From Fragum whitleyi (lineage: Eukaryota > Mollusca > Bivalvia > Cardiida > Cardiidae), in the NCBI GenBank assembly GCA_948146395.1, contig OX411543.1, forward strand, positions 24,980,526 through 25,044,525: DNA of 64,000 bases. Reading direction: 5' to 3'. This document shows, one piece after another, positions 23,108-34,800 of this stretch. The notes below the pieces were generated by a model. That model was not told the DNA's origin, did not search any database, and worked only from the letters and a program-made list of their open reading frames with translations. Numbering within the stretch: position 1 is the stretch's first letter; the number at the start of each line of letters is the position of its first letter. A program made the position numbers and the translations under genes.

Positions 23108-25137
23108 TGATTATAAATTGCGCATAAAGGCATACTGTATCAAGGTGCGTGCAAAGCAAAGCAAATTAACAAAAATAAACCTGCCTTCACTTGCTGATGA
23201 AGTCGTTCCATAAACTAAAAGAAAAAATAACACAATACAAAAATTTGCACAATGATATGAATATAAAGTATCCGTACATAAAACATGATTAAAAATATAA
23301 GCTTAAATATAAGCCATGTGCTTATTTAATCATGGTCGTAGAAATATAAAAATGCTTATTGAAAAAAAATATACACGTATCACGAACATATTGATAAAAA
23401 AGGGAGAGGGTTAACAACAGTTGTTACTAAACATTGTCTATGTGTACATTAATTACCAGTAGGGAAGGAAAAACAGAAAATTATAAAAAGGACTACATTT
23501 ATGAAAGATTTTTTAATCTAAGTTTCTTGTTTTATATATTAAATGAAACACCGAAAATGATTAAATCACTTCCTCTTTAAACATTTCCATTTCGCTACGG
23601 ATGGAACTTTCAACAGAGTAAGTCATATTAGAAATAAGTAGTTGTTCACGAATTAAAAACGTAGAAATTAAGATATTTATCAAAACGTATAAATTAAGAG
23701 TCTTTTTGTTGGGGACAGCACCACATTAAAGTATGTAGAATAAGTAGACTTTACTAATGCATTGTGTGACGTTTAATGTCTACAAAGTTTGGAATGAAAA
23801 TAGTGTGTCAAACAATAAAATGAAATATGAATACGACTTTTGACGATTTCATGCAGAGATATATTTTAAAAGGTTATCTTTCATATTTTTCATTTAGTGT
23901 TCGTTCTTAATACATTTATTTCTTACATTGACATTGTTTAAGTAAGAAAATGAAAGTGGGTAAATCGTTTTAAAAAAGCCGATTTACCTGAACCTGAAAT
24001 GAAACCACCAGTTAATTAGGCTCCACCCTATCTGAGTAAAATCAAATATTATACGAGTAAATAAGACTCTATTGAATAAAACTCTATACTAACCTTGTTC
24101 CAGAGAAAACGAAAGAAGTACGAACATATGAAACATGACGGCAGGGAATATTAATCCTAACCAGGCACGTAAAAATCCAAGCAGAAGCATTTCATTCCAC
24201 GTATGTAAACATCAAAACTATTCAGACTTTGTCTTTCAACATCTCTCAAATAGACTTCTAGATTATCTAGTTCTTGTGTCTTTTTCACTCAAAATTCCAT
24301 TACCTCGATTCACTCAAATGATAACAACACTTATTCCAGTAGTTTTACGTCATCTATAGTTTAACAAAGCAAGCATATCCTGTGAAAGGAGCACTTCCGG
24401 ATCCGGTATTTATCCAATTAATCGAGCGACATCTACAAGATCCCTATAAAAGAAATATTAGACAATTAGATAGGAGAAAAAATTAATATTCTAAAAATGA
24501 TAAAAAGTCATCGCGTTGAACTCAACTGTTATAACATCATGTGCGATTACTCCTATTTTCTAGAATGAAACCGAAACGTTTATTGGTACCCCACTTTACA
24601 CGTGCAGTTGCATGTAAAGATTTTTTTAAAACGTACGAGAACATTTTGTTATCTTTGCTCATGGCAGAACTTTTGTATTATTTACAAGTAATACTTGCAA
24701 TAATCATAACTTTTCGATAGACAAGTACATTTTCAAAAAAAAAATCAAAGTTTTAAATATCATTAAACAGGTACCCTTTTTTCAATGTGACACATATGAC
24801 GTCACAAACACAGGAGGTGAAAATTGTTTACTTATAGAATTCACGAAGTGTCAAATACAACGTGATGCAATTATGTCTTGCATATTTCCGGCGTTAAACT
24901 CACCCTCTATCATCATTCGTTTGAAAATTGCTTTAATGTCCTAAAAATATATATATATGCAGTGACTACCTTTTAGCGCGTGGGCTTCGAATTAACACCT
25001 CTAAAGATAACCTACGTCACGGGTCACATTATTTAACAAGCCCATTTTAATTAAGACTTCAATTAAGACTTCATTTTTTCGGCTGGTTACTATATGTCTA
25101 CTTTGATCTGTCCGAAAAATAACTAAATTCAATCTCG
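23108..25137. other. Long stretch without a gene
   Basis: Two kilobases of AT-rich sequence with no supported ORF. Faint FB-1 trace at about 24588-24625 (TACCCCACTTTACACGTGC). A TGACGTCA palindrome lies at 24797-24804 in a TGACGTCACAAACAC context like R1. A TA run lies near 24949-24958. Confidence 0.5.
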
Positions 25138-25268
25138 GCTGCGTTCAGAATCACAAAACTGTGCAAACAGTTTTCCAAATATACCCTGCTTTGCACGCAA
25201 GTGCATGTGTAAAGCGGGATACAATTGGAATACTGTTTGCACCGTTTTGTGAGCCTGAATTCAGGGCT
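25138..25268. mobile_element. FB-1 foldback copy
   Basis: GCTGCGTTCAGAATCACAAA, CTGTGCAAACAGTTTTCC, GCTTTGCACGCAAGTGCATG and ACCGTTTTGTGAGCCTGAAT followed by TCAGGGCTG. One of the better copies; the arms pair almost throughout. Confidence 0.87.
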
Positions 25269-25477
25269 GGTATCTGTAGTAAGGAAAATCTATGTTATGG
25301 TGCATCAGAACAATGTCACCCTTGAATTCGAACCTCGGTGAATGACATGATTGACGCAGGGTTTGGTTAGAAATGTCGGTGTTAATTGACTAATATATTA
25401 TAACATGAAGCCTTAGTTCCTCAATTGGTACGTAAGAAATTTTTAATTGTCACATATATGACGTACACTAAAATAAG

Positions 25478-25902
25478 TACAGTTAAACTCATCGCGAAAT
25501 TGACATTCATTCCGATCAAACGCATTCTAAATCATTCACTCAGCACTCCATTCATTAATTACTTCATTCATTCCAAACACTCTCAAATCATTCAAAAACG
25601 CTCAAAAAACATTAAAATGGTAAGATTGACAACTCCATTTAAAATAAGTGATAAAATCGACGATTTCACTGACAAAATTTGATTTTGTAAGAGTGTGATG
25701 GGTTCGTGGAGACAGATAGATATCAATAGAAACTGTCCGTGTATTTTATTAAAGGGAGGTGGTGAATATCGCTAATTTTGTTCATCATTGGACTACCCCC
25801 CTTGAATCTCACTCGAAAACTGGCTCCACACACTCATTTAATTTCATTCCAAAACCATTCCAAAATCATTCATCTTGTCAATTTCACGATGCTCTTAACT
25901 AT
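25478..25902 (+). mobile_element. MITE-A, full-length copy
   Basis: About 425 bp. TACAGTTAAACTCATCGCG start and CACGATGCTCTTAACTA end. The centre has GGGAGGTGGTGAATATCGC, but the second palindrome arm is shortened (ATTGGACTACCCCC), so the hairpin is partly deleted. Confidence 0.85.
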
Positions 25903-25929
25903 TACCTTATTTGTAAATGAATGCTTTAA

Positions 25930-26030
25930 ACAACCGTGCGTTCAGTATGAAAAAATACAAATGTTTAGAAAATGCTCCCTGTCTTGCACGTAGTAATACA
26001 GGAACAGTTTGTAACGTGTTTTTGGTATAA
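25930..26030. mobile_element. FB-1, decayed copy
   Basis: CCGTGCGTTCAGTATGAAAA, CTCCCTGTCTTGCACG and ACAGTTTGTAACGTGTTTTT keep the FB-1 order but are heavily mutated. Confidence 0.5.
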
Positions 26031-26092
26031 AATTGTCTCAAAGTTAGAGCTTCTAGTACTTCGGTTTTCGTGCAATTTTTCCATATTTACAT

Positions 26093-26368
26093 TGATTGAT
26101 TGAAAGGAGTTTTAATTGCCGCTTCAACATTTTTCAGTTATATCGCGGCAGCCGGAGCACCTAACAATGGTTTCCTGGTATTTCTCTCACCAGTACAATC
26201 ACCACATCCTTTCCTAGCCCCAGCTGCTATCTCACATAGGTCTACGATTGTCAACCCTTGTGACAGACAAATAGTCGGAAAGAATCAGTACCGCCGACGG
26301 GCATCGAATCCGGGACCTCTAGATTGACAGTCCGGCGCGCTACCAACTGTGTTATGACGGCGGCTGTG
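26093..26368 (-). mobile_element. tRNA-headed SINE with target duplication
   Basis: Read on the minus strand, the head at about 26285-26366 resembles a tRNA: acceptor-like GCCGCCG / CGGCGGT pairing, A-box-like TAACACAGTTGG and B-box-like GGATTCGATGCC. If folded, the anticodon position would read GTC (Asp), which is tentative. A body of about 190 bp and a CAATCAATCAAT tail follow. CCATATTTACA flanks both sides (about 26082-26092 and 26369-26379), a good target-site duplication. Transcription would be by RNA polymerase III from the internal boxes and mobilisation by a LINE in trans (family knowledge). The sequence is intact enough to be a recent insertion. Confidence 0.87.
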
Positions 26369-26379
26369 CCATATTTACA

Positions 26380-26531
26380 ATCAGCATTGCAAGAGTTAAT
26401 TCGTTTTACAAAGTCTATATCCTTGCTCTACTCACCTATTCACGGCTCACTACAATCCAATTGAAAGCTTCTGGGATATTGAGCTCAGACCTCATGTACA
26501 GATACTCTGAAAAGAAGAACTTTTAATCAAA

Positions 26532-26563
<32 letters not shown>

Positions 26564-26806
26564 AAAAAAAAAATAAATAAATAAACAAATATCCAGAGCA
26601 CTTATTATCCAGAGCACCTATTAAAACCAAAATTTAGAACATTTCTGCGTTTAAGCTGAAAACGTCTGCGAAACGTTTGAAAAAGTGTATCCGGCTTCAA
26701 ACGTGTTTAAACATGAAAAAGGGGTACTACTTTTAAACGTCTCTTTTTTATCCTGAACGCAGGGCAGTTTAAAGCATAACGAGCACAAGCGAGTTCCGCA
26801 CTACCA
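26380..26806. other. Non-coding; poly-A run
   Basis: An uninterrupted A run lies at about 26535-26562, followed by AAAT repeats. ATCCTGAACGCAGGGC at about 26750-26765 is a lone FB-1 right terminus. No gene. Confidence 0.55.
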
Positions 26807-26941
26807 GCCCTGCATTTAGGGGGACAAAAAGGTACAAACAGTTTTTCCAATTTTACCCCGCTTTGCACGCAAGTGCACGTGCAAAGCCGGGTATAACTGG
26901 AAAATTGTGTGCACCGTTTTGTCATCCTAACCGCAGGGCAG
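26807..26941. mobile_element. FB-1 foldback copy
   Basis: About 135 bp. GCCCTGCATTTAGGGGGACA left end, TACCCCGCTTTGCACG to CGTGCAAAGCCGGGTATA centre, TTGTCATCCTAACCGCAGGG right end. It abuts the truncated end of the SINE at 26942-27151. Confidence 0.87.
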
Positions 26942-27151
26942 ACCCCTAACAAATCATTCCTTATATTTTTCACACTAGTACTGCCACTACATCTTTTCTA
27001 GCCTCGAATTGATATCCCACATAGGTCTACGATTATCAACCCATTGGTGGAATACAAATAGTTTGAAAGAATGAGTGCCGTTGTCGGGAATCGAACCCGG
27101 GGCAACTTGAATGATGGTCCGACGCGCTTCCACTGCGCTATGACGGCGACC
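26942..27151 (-). mobile_element. tRNA-headed SINE, tail-truncated
   Basis: On the minus strand the head reads GTCGCCGTCATAGCGCAGTG, with a consensus-like B box GGGTTCGATTCCC. The body matches 26093-26368 (ACATAGGTCTACGATTATC, CAACCCATTGG). The tail is missing: homology stops at the FB-1 element, which may have inserted there or marks a deletion. Confidence 0.83.
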
Positions 27152-27792
27152 AGAGTTTCTAAGGATAGAAACTTGTCATGCTTTTAAGTTATTTGCTTCA
27201 TGTCAGGTTTATAAAACTCAAACGAATATAGAAAGTCGCATTGTTTCTGCTTATACCATCAAAGGCCTTTTATCCACCAAGAAGAAAACGTTTCGTGATC
27301 AAGCTCTAACCCAAATTTAACAAGAAGAGCTAAAAAATCGAAATATCAAACAATTAAAGACCGTTACACGGAAACCGATGTACATTTGGTGGTGGAAAAC
27401 TCCCAACGGACCGCGTTCTAGAGAATGAAAAACCGTGTTCAAAAACATTACAAGCAGACATGAGGCTTTGAAAATTGGCAAAACGAAATCGTACAGTTAG
27501 TTATATCGTGAAATTGACATTCACCTCAATAAACGAAAATAATAATTCCATTCCACATTATAAATCTCAACAACCAAATTATTTAGGAAAGCAAAAACTT
27601 CTACAAAACGTGGCAATAGTTTTTATGGTGAAATGCGATACATAAAACAAGTAAAGCTATGGCTTTTGCTGATAACGCTGTTTCCACGTACATGTAAATA
27701 AAAGTGAAGCTAGAAATAGTATAACATTCGACACTTTACAAAATCGTCTGCTTCTATCATTTTGAATGACGATGGTATTTTTGAATACGTAT
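27152..27792. other. Non-coding; MITE-A left-end fragment
   Basis: A MITE-A left terminus lies at 27492-27555 (TACAGTTAGTTATATCGTG, then TTGACATTCACCTCAAT) and stops abruptly. No gene. Confidence 0.6.
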
Positions 27793-28179
27793 AATATGGA
27801 GAATAATCGTTTGTTCCACTTTAAGATCTCATCGCAAAAGCAGTGAAATTATCAAAAACTTATACCTGCTTTTGTGCATATCATCCTATCTGACGTCATC
27901 TATACGGGGCGAAATAAGTGACGTCATAATGAATGTCGCATAGCAATCACTTGCAAAAGGTCGCGCTTTACGAAAATATGTCCTAGAAGTTTTACATTTT
28001 GTCTCATTTTTGCATGAAAGAAATAAAAAAATCGTTTGTTTTCGAGTAAGATAGATTAATATTTCATTTCATGTGAACAATAAAAGCTATATTTTCGCAC
28101 TCGTGAAACTGTAGCTTTTGTTGTTCACTCAACGAAATATCAATCGATCTTAAACTGAAACAAACGATTATCCTCTATA
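27793..28179 (+). mobile_element. R2 repeat, complete copy with terminal inverted repeats
   Basis: About 387 bp. Left end ATATGGAGAATAATCGTTTG and right end CAAACGATTATCCTCTAT are inverted repeats extending about 33 bp to the GATCTTA motif. Inside are two TGACGTCA sites (27891-27898 and 27919-27926), a TTACATTTTGTCTCATTTTTG segment and a hairpin GCTATATTTTCGC / AACTGTAGCTTTTGTTG. This copy shows R2 is a TIR element. No ORF. Confidence 0.8.
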
Positions 28180-29018
28180 ACTTTCATTGAGTGAAAACAA
28201 CAAAACGAAAAGAAAAATGAAACGATCTTACACGAAAAACAAACAATGATTTTATTTCAATAAAACAACAATGAGACGATATGTGAAAGTTTTTGGGTAA
28301 ATTAAAACAATTTAATTTTAGTTGTGTCCATCAATGTTCGAGACATCTGATTGGCTGAAAATTGATTTTATTCCCCATGAAAACAATTTTTAGCACACAG
28401 CTGTTTTGCAACCTTCGCAAAAAGTAGTTCCTTAAGAAATCAGTTCATAACTCAGACAAATCTCAATACCACTTTTTAATTTCAGTTAACTCACTTATCC
28501 GCCTTATTCAATATCTTTCATTCATTCGAACTTCATTCAAAAGTTATTCACTTGTATAATTTCATAGACTTCTTACTTGAAATTGTATTATCATTATTTT
28601 ATTATTACTATTTTTATTATTATTACATTATCATTTTTGAACGATTTTGTACAGCGACATTACGGAAAATCTGAGAACTTTACCAGGCTAGTATATTTCA
28701 CTTCGAATAAAGTTTCCCGTTAATAATAACAAGATTAGGCAGGAAAATGAGAAAACACGTAAAAACGGAGTTTGTCTTCCTCCTGAGAAACAATTTGAAA
28801 ATAGCCTGGAAAATTAATGCCATGCTAGCAAAACTCGAGTTCACATCCATTTTAGAGACATTCTCTTTGGGTTCATTTTTTTTTCATTTTTTTTAATAAT
28901 CTAATATATACCAATTTGGTGGACAAAGAGAACAATTGCGAGGGGCTTCCGCGTCTCGATCGAGTAAGTTGGACCTCTCGACAACGTATTCCACTCTCTG
29001 GCACGATTTTGAATCAGT
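28180..29018. other. Non-coding; R2 fragment
   Basis: 28190-28300 repeats part of R2 (GAGTGAAAACAACAAAA, CGATCTTACACGAAAAAC, CAATGAGACGATATGTGAAA). The rest shows no supported ORF; ATTATTACT low complexity at about 28585-28635. Confidence 0.5.
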
Positions 29019-29223
29019 CAAACTTTTCTCAGGCTCAACTAAAAATTTCCTCAAATTTCCTCAAATTTTAAATTTTGATTTATGTATGAAAATAAAAGAT
29101 AATATTAATAAGTTGTTATTCATAATGTTAATACATTAAAATGAGCATTGAAATGGTATTAAGGCTTTAACCTCAAACTGAAGTTTGAATTGAGAATGAG
29201 AAAAGTTTTATAACCTCGGGCCC
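29019..29223. mobile_element. GGGCCC-MITE, copy 2
   Basis: The left end has decayed to AACTTTTCTCAGGCTCAAC. The right end is intact: GAGAAAAGTTTTATAACC then TCGGGCCC. The interior AAAGATAATATTAATAAG is shared with the copy at 51613-51856. Confidence 0.75.
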
Positions 29224-30569
29224 TGATCAACTTACGTTAGATGCAATCTCCGACTTCTTTTTTTTTTTTTTTTTTTTTTTTTTGAAACGATAAGATTACA
29301 GTATTTTTCTTTCCATATTCTATCTATTTAAATTTATCTATTGAAATCAGTGTGGTAACCCTCTCTTCTGGACAAAACTTTTAAAGGTTGCTCGGCAACC
29401 GCTCTAAAGTATCACGCATTTGTGTAAGTGGCAAATTGAAGCTTACCTGGTGCATGTTTGACGTTATCTTGATTGTTTCTTTTTGTAGAGATTGAAAGGG
29501 CATAATTAAAGGAAAATATAAACGGCGAATTTTACAAGTGGTTCTAATTTTAAGATCCGCATGACCCCCATTTCAAACCCTATGGCTCTAAACAGCGTTT
29601 AGGTCGTTTCCGAGTTAAAGGAAGTGGTATCTAAGAAGCTCATTGTCTTATGGTTCAAACTCCAGAATATAGTAGAACAGAAAGCTTCATAAGATCTGGT
29701 TGCGTAGCAAATATTTCCACAGCTAGATTACCATGCCATAGGCATTTGTTGTCTCTACATTTGACCGCGACCATGACGTGTAATGTGATGTTATATGAAT
29801 ACATTTCGCTCTGGCGTCATTTTAGATTTGGATTAGAAATACATTGTTTTGTCTCTTATGTTTCTAAAATAACCATTATGCCATTGTTCTAAAACAAATT
29901 CATGTGATATCATAAAAATATCATAAGGGGTGTTATCACATGAATATGTGTATAGTTATAAGATTATTACATGTACATGCCAAATTTGACCAACATTGGA
30001 CGAGTATTAAAGAAACTGTTAAGTTGCATTACTACTTGTGGTTGGTTGACCCTGTTTAACATGTACGAAACAGCACAATCATAAAAAGAAGATAATTATT
30101 TATTGATAATTATAATATCATGAAGTGGCCTCACTCATTTGCGACCAACGCTTGAACGGTGCATATAAATTCCTAATCATGTTTAAATCGCAAAGTATCT
30201 TACATACGTACATATTTAGTGAGTTCGATTTTTAAGGCAAGTAATAATAAGACAGTTAGTTGTTTTTGATAGAAAAAGATCCGGTGATAGAAAATCTTTG
30301 GGGAAATACTATCGTTCGATTTTCTTAACGACAAAATTGGAAGGGAAAGCAATTTAGTGTCGTCTGCAGACTTTATTCGAAACTTTATAAGGCGGGACAC
30401 GGCATGGGGTCCGTTCGATTTGAAAATTATCTCCTGGTTTGAGAATATTGTTCCGTTATTATGACCCTTCCCTTTATTCTAAATCATAGCAGAAACTCTC
30501 ATTAAAAATTCTTCTTTACGTTATACCAGAAGTAGAATTAATGCTGACGCCCCTGTTGAAAAAAGTTGA
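29224..30569. other. Non-coding; poly-T and a dispersed segment
   Basis: A T run of about 26 lies at 29258-29283. 29862-29972 repeats the ATTATGCCATTGTTCTAAA and TAGTTATAAGAT landmarks seen at about 8004-8095. A small inverted pair, ATGTGATATCATAA / GTTATCACAT, sits within it. No gene supported. Confidence 0.5.
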
Positions 30570-31007
30570 TAAAGTTAAAAACATCGTGAAGTTGAAAAGT
30601 TGAATGATTTTGAAATGATTTTGAATGAAATTGAATGAGTACGAGGAGTGGGTTTTGGATGAATTTAAAGACAGGTAATCAAATACCAATGATTTTGTTC
30701 AGAATGAACAAAATTAGCGATATTTTACTTCCCTTCAATAAAATATGTACACAAGTTCTTTAAATAGCTTCCTATTTCTTCAAGAACCCATCAGACGCTT
30801 ACAATTTCAATTATGTCAATGAAATCGCCCTTTTTTCTAACTATAATTATTTTGAATGTCGTTGGTGATCTTTTTCTTTTTTAGTCATGTTGAGCGTTTT
30901 TGAACGGTTTGATCGAGTGATTGGAATGAAGAAATTGAACGATGAGTGAGCGATTAAGAATTTGTCTGATTGAGATGAATGTCAATTTCACGATGTCATT
31001 AAGTGTA
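30570..31007 (-). mobile_element. MITE-A, full-length copy
   Basis: About 438 bp. AAGTTAAAAACATCGTGAAG start and CACGATGTCATTAAGTGTA end. The centre ATTTTGTTCAGAATGAAC is flanked by a diverged AGGTAATCAAATACC and GATATTTTACTTCCC. Confidence 0.85.
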
Positions 31008-31114
31008 TCTCAGCGGAAAGTGTATGCTAATGGAAAAAGAGTACCACGCAATGTACATTTAAAAAGACGATTCGGAACATTATGAGATGGTCTTGTGTAC
31101 AATTATAAGTCACA

Positions 31115-31395
31115 TTTGAGTGATTTTTGAATGAAATTGACTTAGAAGAACAAGAGAGTTTTGAATGAAATTAAAGCGATATGATACAATATCGCTTATC
31201 TCGATATGATGGACGACATAGGCAATATCTATTTTATTTCTTTAGTAAAAGTATTTGCAAACTGTAAATATATATTTCTATGTAAAATCAACCAGACGCT
31301 TCCAAATCCAAACAAGTCGTGTGAATTCATGTATTTTTGGAGCAATTTGAATATAATGATGGGCTTTGAAAGGGTTTAATCGAGAAATTCGTACA
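31115..31395 (-). mobile_element. MITE-A, strongly decayed copy
   Basis: GAGTGATTTTTGAATG, GAGTTTTGAATGAAATTAAA and ATCAACCAGACGCTTCC keep family order. The palindrome is replaced by an unrelated ATGATACAATATCGCTTATC segment. Confidence 0.45.
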
Positions 31396-31631
31396 ATGGG
31401 TTCATAAAACTTGTAGAACGTAAACTACAAAAAAACACATTCAGGCATTAATTTTGAAATACGTGTAATAGCATGGACATTTTGAATGTATACATACAGG
31501 TACAGAAGTGGTAGTAAAGTCTTAGACATAGACCCTACCTCTGGGCGGGGGGGGGGGGGGGGCACTATGACATCGCTTTTAACTGAAGTCCGAACAGGGT
31601 AATAGTTCCGAATGCCCCGATTCCGTTCATT
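31396..31631. other. Poly-G and spacer
   Basis: A run of 16 G at 31547-31562. No gene or recognised repeat. Confidence 0.6.
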
Positions 31632-31939
31632 TCTCCCTATATGGCGTCATCTAAGCGGAGCAAAATAAGAGACGTAACCATGAACGATGCATTGCAATCA
31701 CGTGCAAACTTACATGCAAATAGAAAATTCGTCCTAAAATTTTCACATTTTGTCTCTCTTTTGCATTAAAGAAATAGAATAACCGTTTGTTTTTCGAGGA
31801 AGATTGATTTATATTTAATTTCGTAAACAGCAAAAGCTATATTTCACTTATGGCTGTGCTATTTCTGAAAAACGCTGTTGTTATTCAATCAATGGAATAT
31901 AAATCGATCTTACACTGAAACAAACGATTATCCTCTATA
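31632..31939 (+). mobile_element. R2 repeat, left-truncated copy
   Basis: Starts CTATATGGCGTCATCTAAGC (the CRE site here is mutated) and runs through CACATTTTGTCTCTC to CGATCTTACACTGAAAC and the intact end CAAACGATTATCCTCTAT. Confidence 0.75.
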
Positions 31940-32488
31940 TTCAGTCTTTCGAGAGCATTGATTGTCTTAATAATCCAAGATGGAATTTTGTTTTCGCCCA
32001 AAAGTATAGTTTCGTTACACAAGGTGAAAGTTTGATATCTGAAGAACAATTGTAAAAAGCTAGTTAAGCCAATTAAACTTACCATATTTCAATAGAATGA
32101 CGATATCCGGCAAGGCTGTTCATGGGTATCGCTTTCTGAAACAAAATTGAATAAGTTTAACCATAAGGCGAAAAAGAAACATCTTCAAACCACGTTAGAT
32201 ATTTGAAAACGAGATTTGTTCCAGTAAAGGTCAACCCGCAGTCGCGTTTTAAAACATCTTTTGGTGTAGGGAGATAGAATGAGCATTCAAAATACAAAAG
32301 ATTAACTCGATAAAAGCAAAGTTTCCACCCTAGTAAGCCCAGGAAGCCTTGCAATCTGGAAAAAGTGAACACCTTTCGCACAACCATAATGTACCTTTTC
32401 CAAAACAAATAAATCAATCCTGGTAAGAATATTGTGTGTAGCATATTATTACAAGAAATGCAACATATTTTGTGACACTATGTAGGCC
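31940..32488. other. Non-coding; splice-like signals only
   Basis: Minus-strand signals resembling acceptor TTTTGTTTCAG (near 32137), donor GTAAGT (near 32082) and acceptor TTGTTCTTCAG (near 32040) occur together. The implied intron is only 44 nt and the joined frame hits TGA, so I do not call a gene. Confidence 0.35.
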
Positions 32489-33003
32489 TACAGTTAGTAA
32501 CATCGTGATATTGACATTCAACTTAATCAAACCATTTTTAATCGCTCACTAAGCGCTCAATTCGTTCATTCCAAACACTAAATCAAAACCATTTCAATTT
32601 AAGCGATCAAAATCGTTTAAAATATATGATAAACAACCGCATTTAAAGAAAATATAGCTAGAAAAAATCGCGTAATTAAAATTATAAGCGTCTGATTGGT
32701 TTTTGAAGAAACAGGAAGCTATGTATAGAACTCGTATGCATATTTTATTTATGGGATAGACGACATTAACAATATTCATTACCTCCCTTTAATAAAAAAA
32801 AATTGCAAACAGTTTCTGTAAATAGCTTCCCTTATCTGCAATAACCAATCAGACGCTTAGAAATTGAATGAAGTTCGTGAAATCGTGTTTTTCCTATCTA
32901 TTTTTATCTTGAGTGTCGTTGTCGATCTTACCATTTTAAGTAATATTTTGAGCGTTTTGAATGGTTTGAGTGATTGTTTGGAATGAATTAATGGAGTAAT
33001 TGA
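32489..33003. mobile_element. Head-to-head composite of two MITE-A left halves
   Basis: 32489 to about 32785 is a plus-oriented left half (TACAGTTAGTAACATCGTG, TCGCTCACTAAGCGCTC, AAGCGTCTGATTGGTTTTTG). From about 32790 the same half runs back inverted (CAATAACCAATCAGACGC, GGTTTGAGTGATTGTTTGG) and stops near 33003 without a terminus. Neither copy has the right half. The junction lies at the position of the family's central palindrome. Confidence 0.75.
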
Positions 33004-33189
33004 ACTACTTTACCAACGTAAGGAATTCATTTCTTTTCAATGACAATTAAAAGATTGAAGTTCACAACCTTAATTCCATTCGAATACTTTAAACAGTATC
33101 ATTAGCAATATCTCTCTTTACAACGATGTTCTGCATGAAAAAAACTGTTGATTTGCCTTATTTGAACGTTTGTCAGTAATAAAGCATGT

Positions 33190-33450
33190 TTTGCTCTGCT
33201 TCGCTAATTGATCAAAATGATCGAAATTTGAGATATGTGTTACCTCTCTTTAATAGAATATGCATAAATGATTTAATAAATGACTTCTCAGTCTTGACGA
33301 AACAATCATAGGATTCCATATTCAAGCGAATTTCAGTGAAATAACGGAGTTTGTTGCAGCAATTTGACCGTAGCTGTTGAGATTCTTAAGTGATTTTGGG
33401 CGATTTTAATTGTATGAGAGAGTGTATTGAATGAATTAAGGGATTTAAAT
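33190..33450 (-). mobile_element. MITE-A, decayed copy
   Basis: GTTACCTCTCTTTAATAG, AATATGCATAAATG, AAACAATCATAGGATTCC and GATTTTGGGCGATTTTAATT follow family order with many changes and no clear termini. Confidence 0.5.
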
Positions 33451-33670
33451 ATTACGGTTTATTTATCGTCGCTACCGTAGCATATACCCATATGAGCGAC
33501 GCCCCAGAAGATAGTTAGTTGTTAGGGGATAGTGCAAGGATACATGGCGAAACTATTGCTAAGATCAGGCAAGGATCTTTAACGTGCTCGGTGTAAAGAA
33601 TCGCCTCCAAAAGATCAGTATTTCATTGAAACTTATCATTTTATTCCACCATTTTTTTTATTTTCACTTT

Positions 33671-33703
<33 letters not shown>

Positions 33704-33763
33704 AAGAGTCTGATTGGCCCGTGAATAGATAGGATAGAACATTTATTTTATTTTTTTTTTTCA
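33451..33763. other. Non-coding; T/G homopolymers
   Basis: A T run of 13 is joined to 20 G at 33668-33700. GGATCTTTAACGTGCTCGG at about 33569 resembles a motif I have seen in repetitive molluscan DNA, but I cannot assign a family. No gene. Confidence 0.45.
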
Positions 33764-33919
33764 ATGGGAGGTAAAAAACATCGTTTATTTCGGCGAAATT
33801 GATATTGGATTACCTAGCTTTCACGTCTATCAAGAATTGCTCCTCTCACTCATTCTATCTCATTCGGAAATCATTCCAAAACCATTCACCTTGTCAATTT
33901 CACGATGTTGTTAACTGTA
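33764..33919 (+). mobile_element. MITE-A, right third
   Basis: CAATGGGAGGTAAAAAAC, ATTGGATTACCTAGC, AAACCATTCACCTTGTC and an intact terminus CACGATGTTGTTAACTGTA. Left part absent. Confidence 0.75.
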
Positions 33920-34295
33920 ACACATACATGTACCTAATTGACTTAAACATACACGGTGAAATCACTTTTTCCGTAAACTACTAGTTAGCATTTCAATGCA
34001 CCATTATTAATAAACATGTTTTGTTGTTGTTTTTTTTTTCGGAAATGTACGTATAATACTTGTATATAAATCCACTATATATAATATCTTTAACCAAAGA
34101 AAACACAGCATAAAAGTCTGGAATATTGTTGTTCTACATACTACATTGTGAAAATACATGTACACTCTGTTCCAGAAAACTAAGAAATCGTTAGTAGACA
34201 ATTAACTTTACTGCGTTCTCTGAAAGACCCGCATATGGTTAACTAAAGTAACGGGAAACATCAGTCATCTACTTGAAAAATATCTTCGGTCATAA
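33920..34295. other. Non-coding, no gene seen
   Basis: No supported ORF or repeat. Confidence 0.45.
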
Positions 34296-34800
34296 TAACA
34301 GAATAGAACAGAAGATTTTATTTCAATATTGGTTTGAACTAAAACGTTCATCACCGTCATACAAAATTAACAAAACATGTTCAAAGTAACAATATAAGGA
34401 TAAATTGCGGCAGATATAGTTATTGTTGTTTAAAAATATGATGATATTTTACAAAATTAATTATCGACGAGTGATTTCCTAATTTCTAAAGCTTCTAAAC
34501 AGTAAGATGCGAGTTTTTTTAATACTTTTCTGCTATCACTTGCTAAAAGGAAAATGAACTTATACATGCTCGGTCTTTGCTTAAAATTTCGATCTATATA
34601 TTTTTCTCTGTGTGATGTAAAGGGTGTGCACACCTCAATAAAATGGTACGCATCTTCCACCTCACCAGAGTTACATACAGGACATATTCTATTGTTTCGT
34701 TCGACCTTTCTATGTCGACTAATTTCAATGCTTAGTTTATGGGAAGAGAAATCGATGTTTTCCAAACCATTTCTCTCTTTTATATAAGTGATTTTTAGTT
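34296..34800 (-). pseudogene. 5'-truncated LINE: ORF2 C-terminus and 3' end
   Basis: A frame at 34457-34765 encodes a cysteine/histidine motif, RICPVCNSGEVEDAYHF followed by IEVC, matching the C-terminal CCHC region of non-LTR ORF2 proteins (compare residues 1063-1083 of the ORF2 at 46056-49478). Upstream of about 34790 the frame meets stops, so reverse transcriptase and endonuclease are gone. The 3' end near 34296 reads, on the minus strand, CTTCTGTTCTATTCTGTTAT, a short TTCTG-type tail. It differs in sequence and tail from the full LINE, so it is another family. 5' truncation is the usual result of incomplete target-primed reverse transcription. Confidence 0.75.

Noticed and set aside
26285..26366. 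True tRNA gene
   Set aside because: Recurs with a common downstream body and tail and a target duplication, so it is a SINE head; the anticodon stem is imperfect.
31885..32137. Minus-strand mini-gene with TTTTGTTTCAG acceptor, GTAAGT donor and TTGTTCTTCAG acceptor
   Set aside because: The intron would be 44 nt, and both the spliced and unspliced reading frames hit a stop at the junction. No domain is recognisable.
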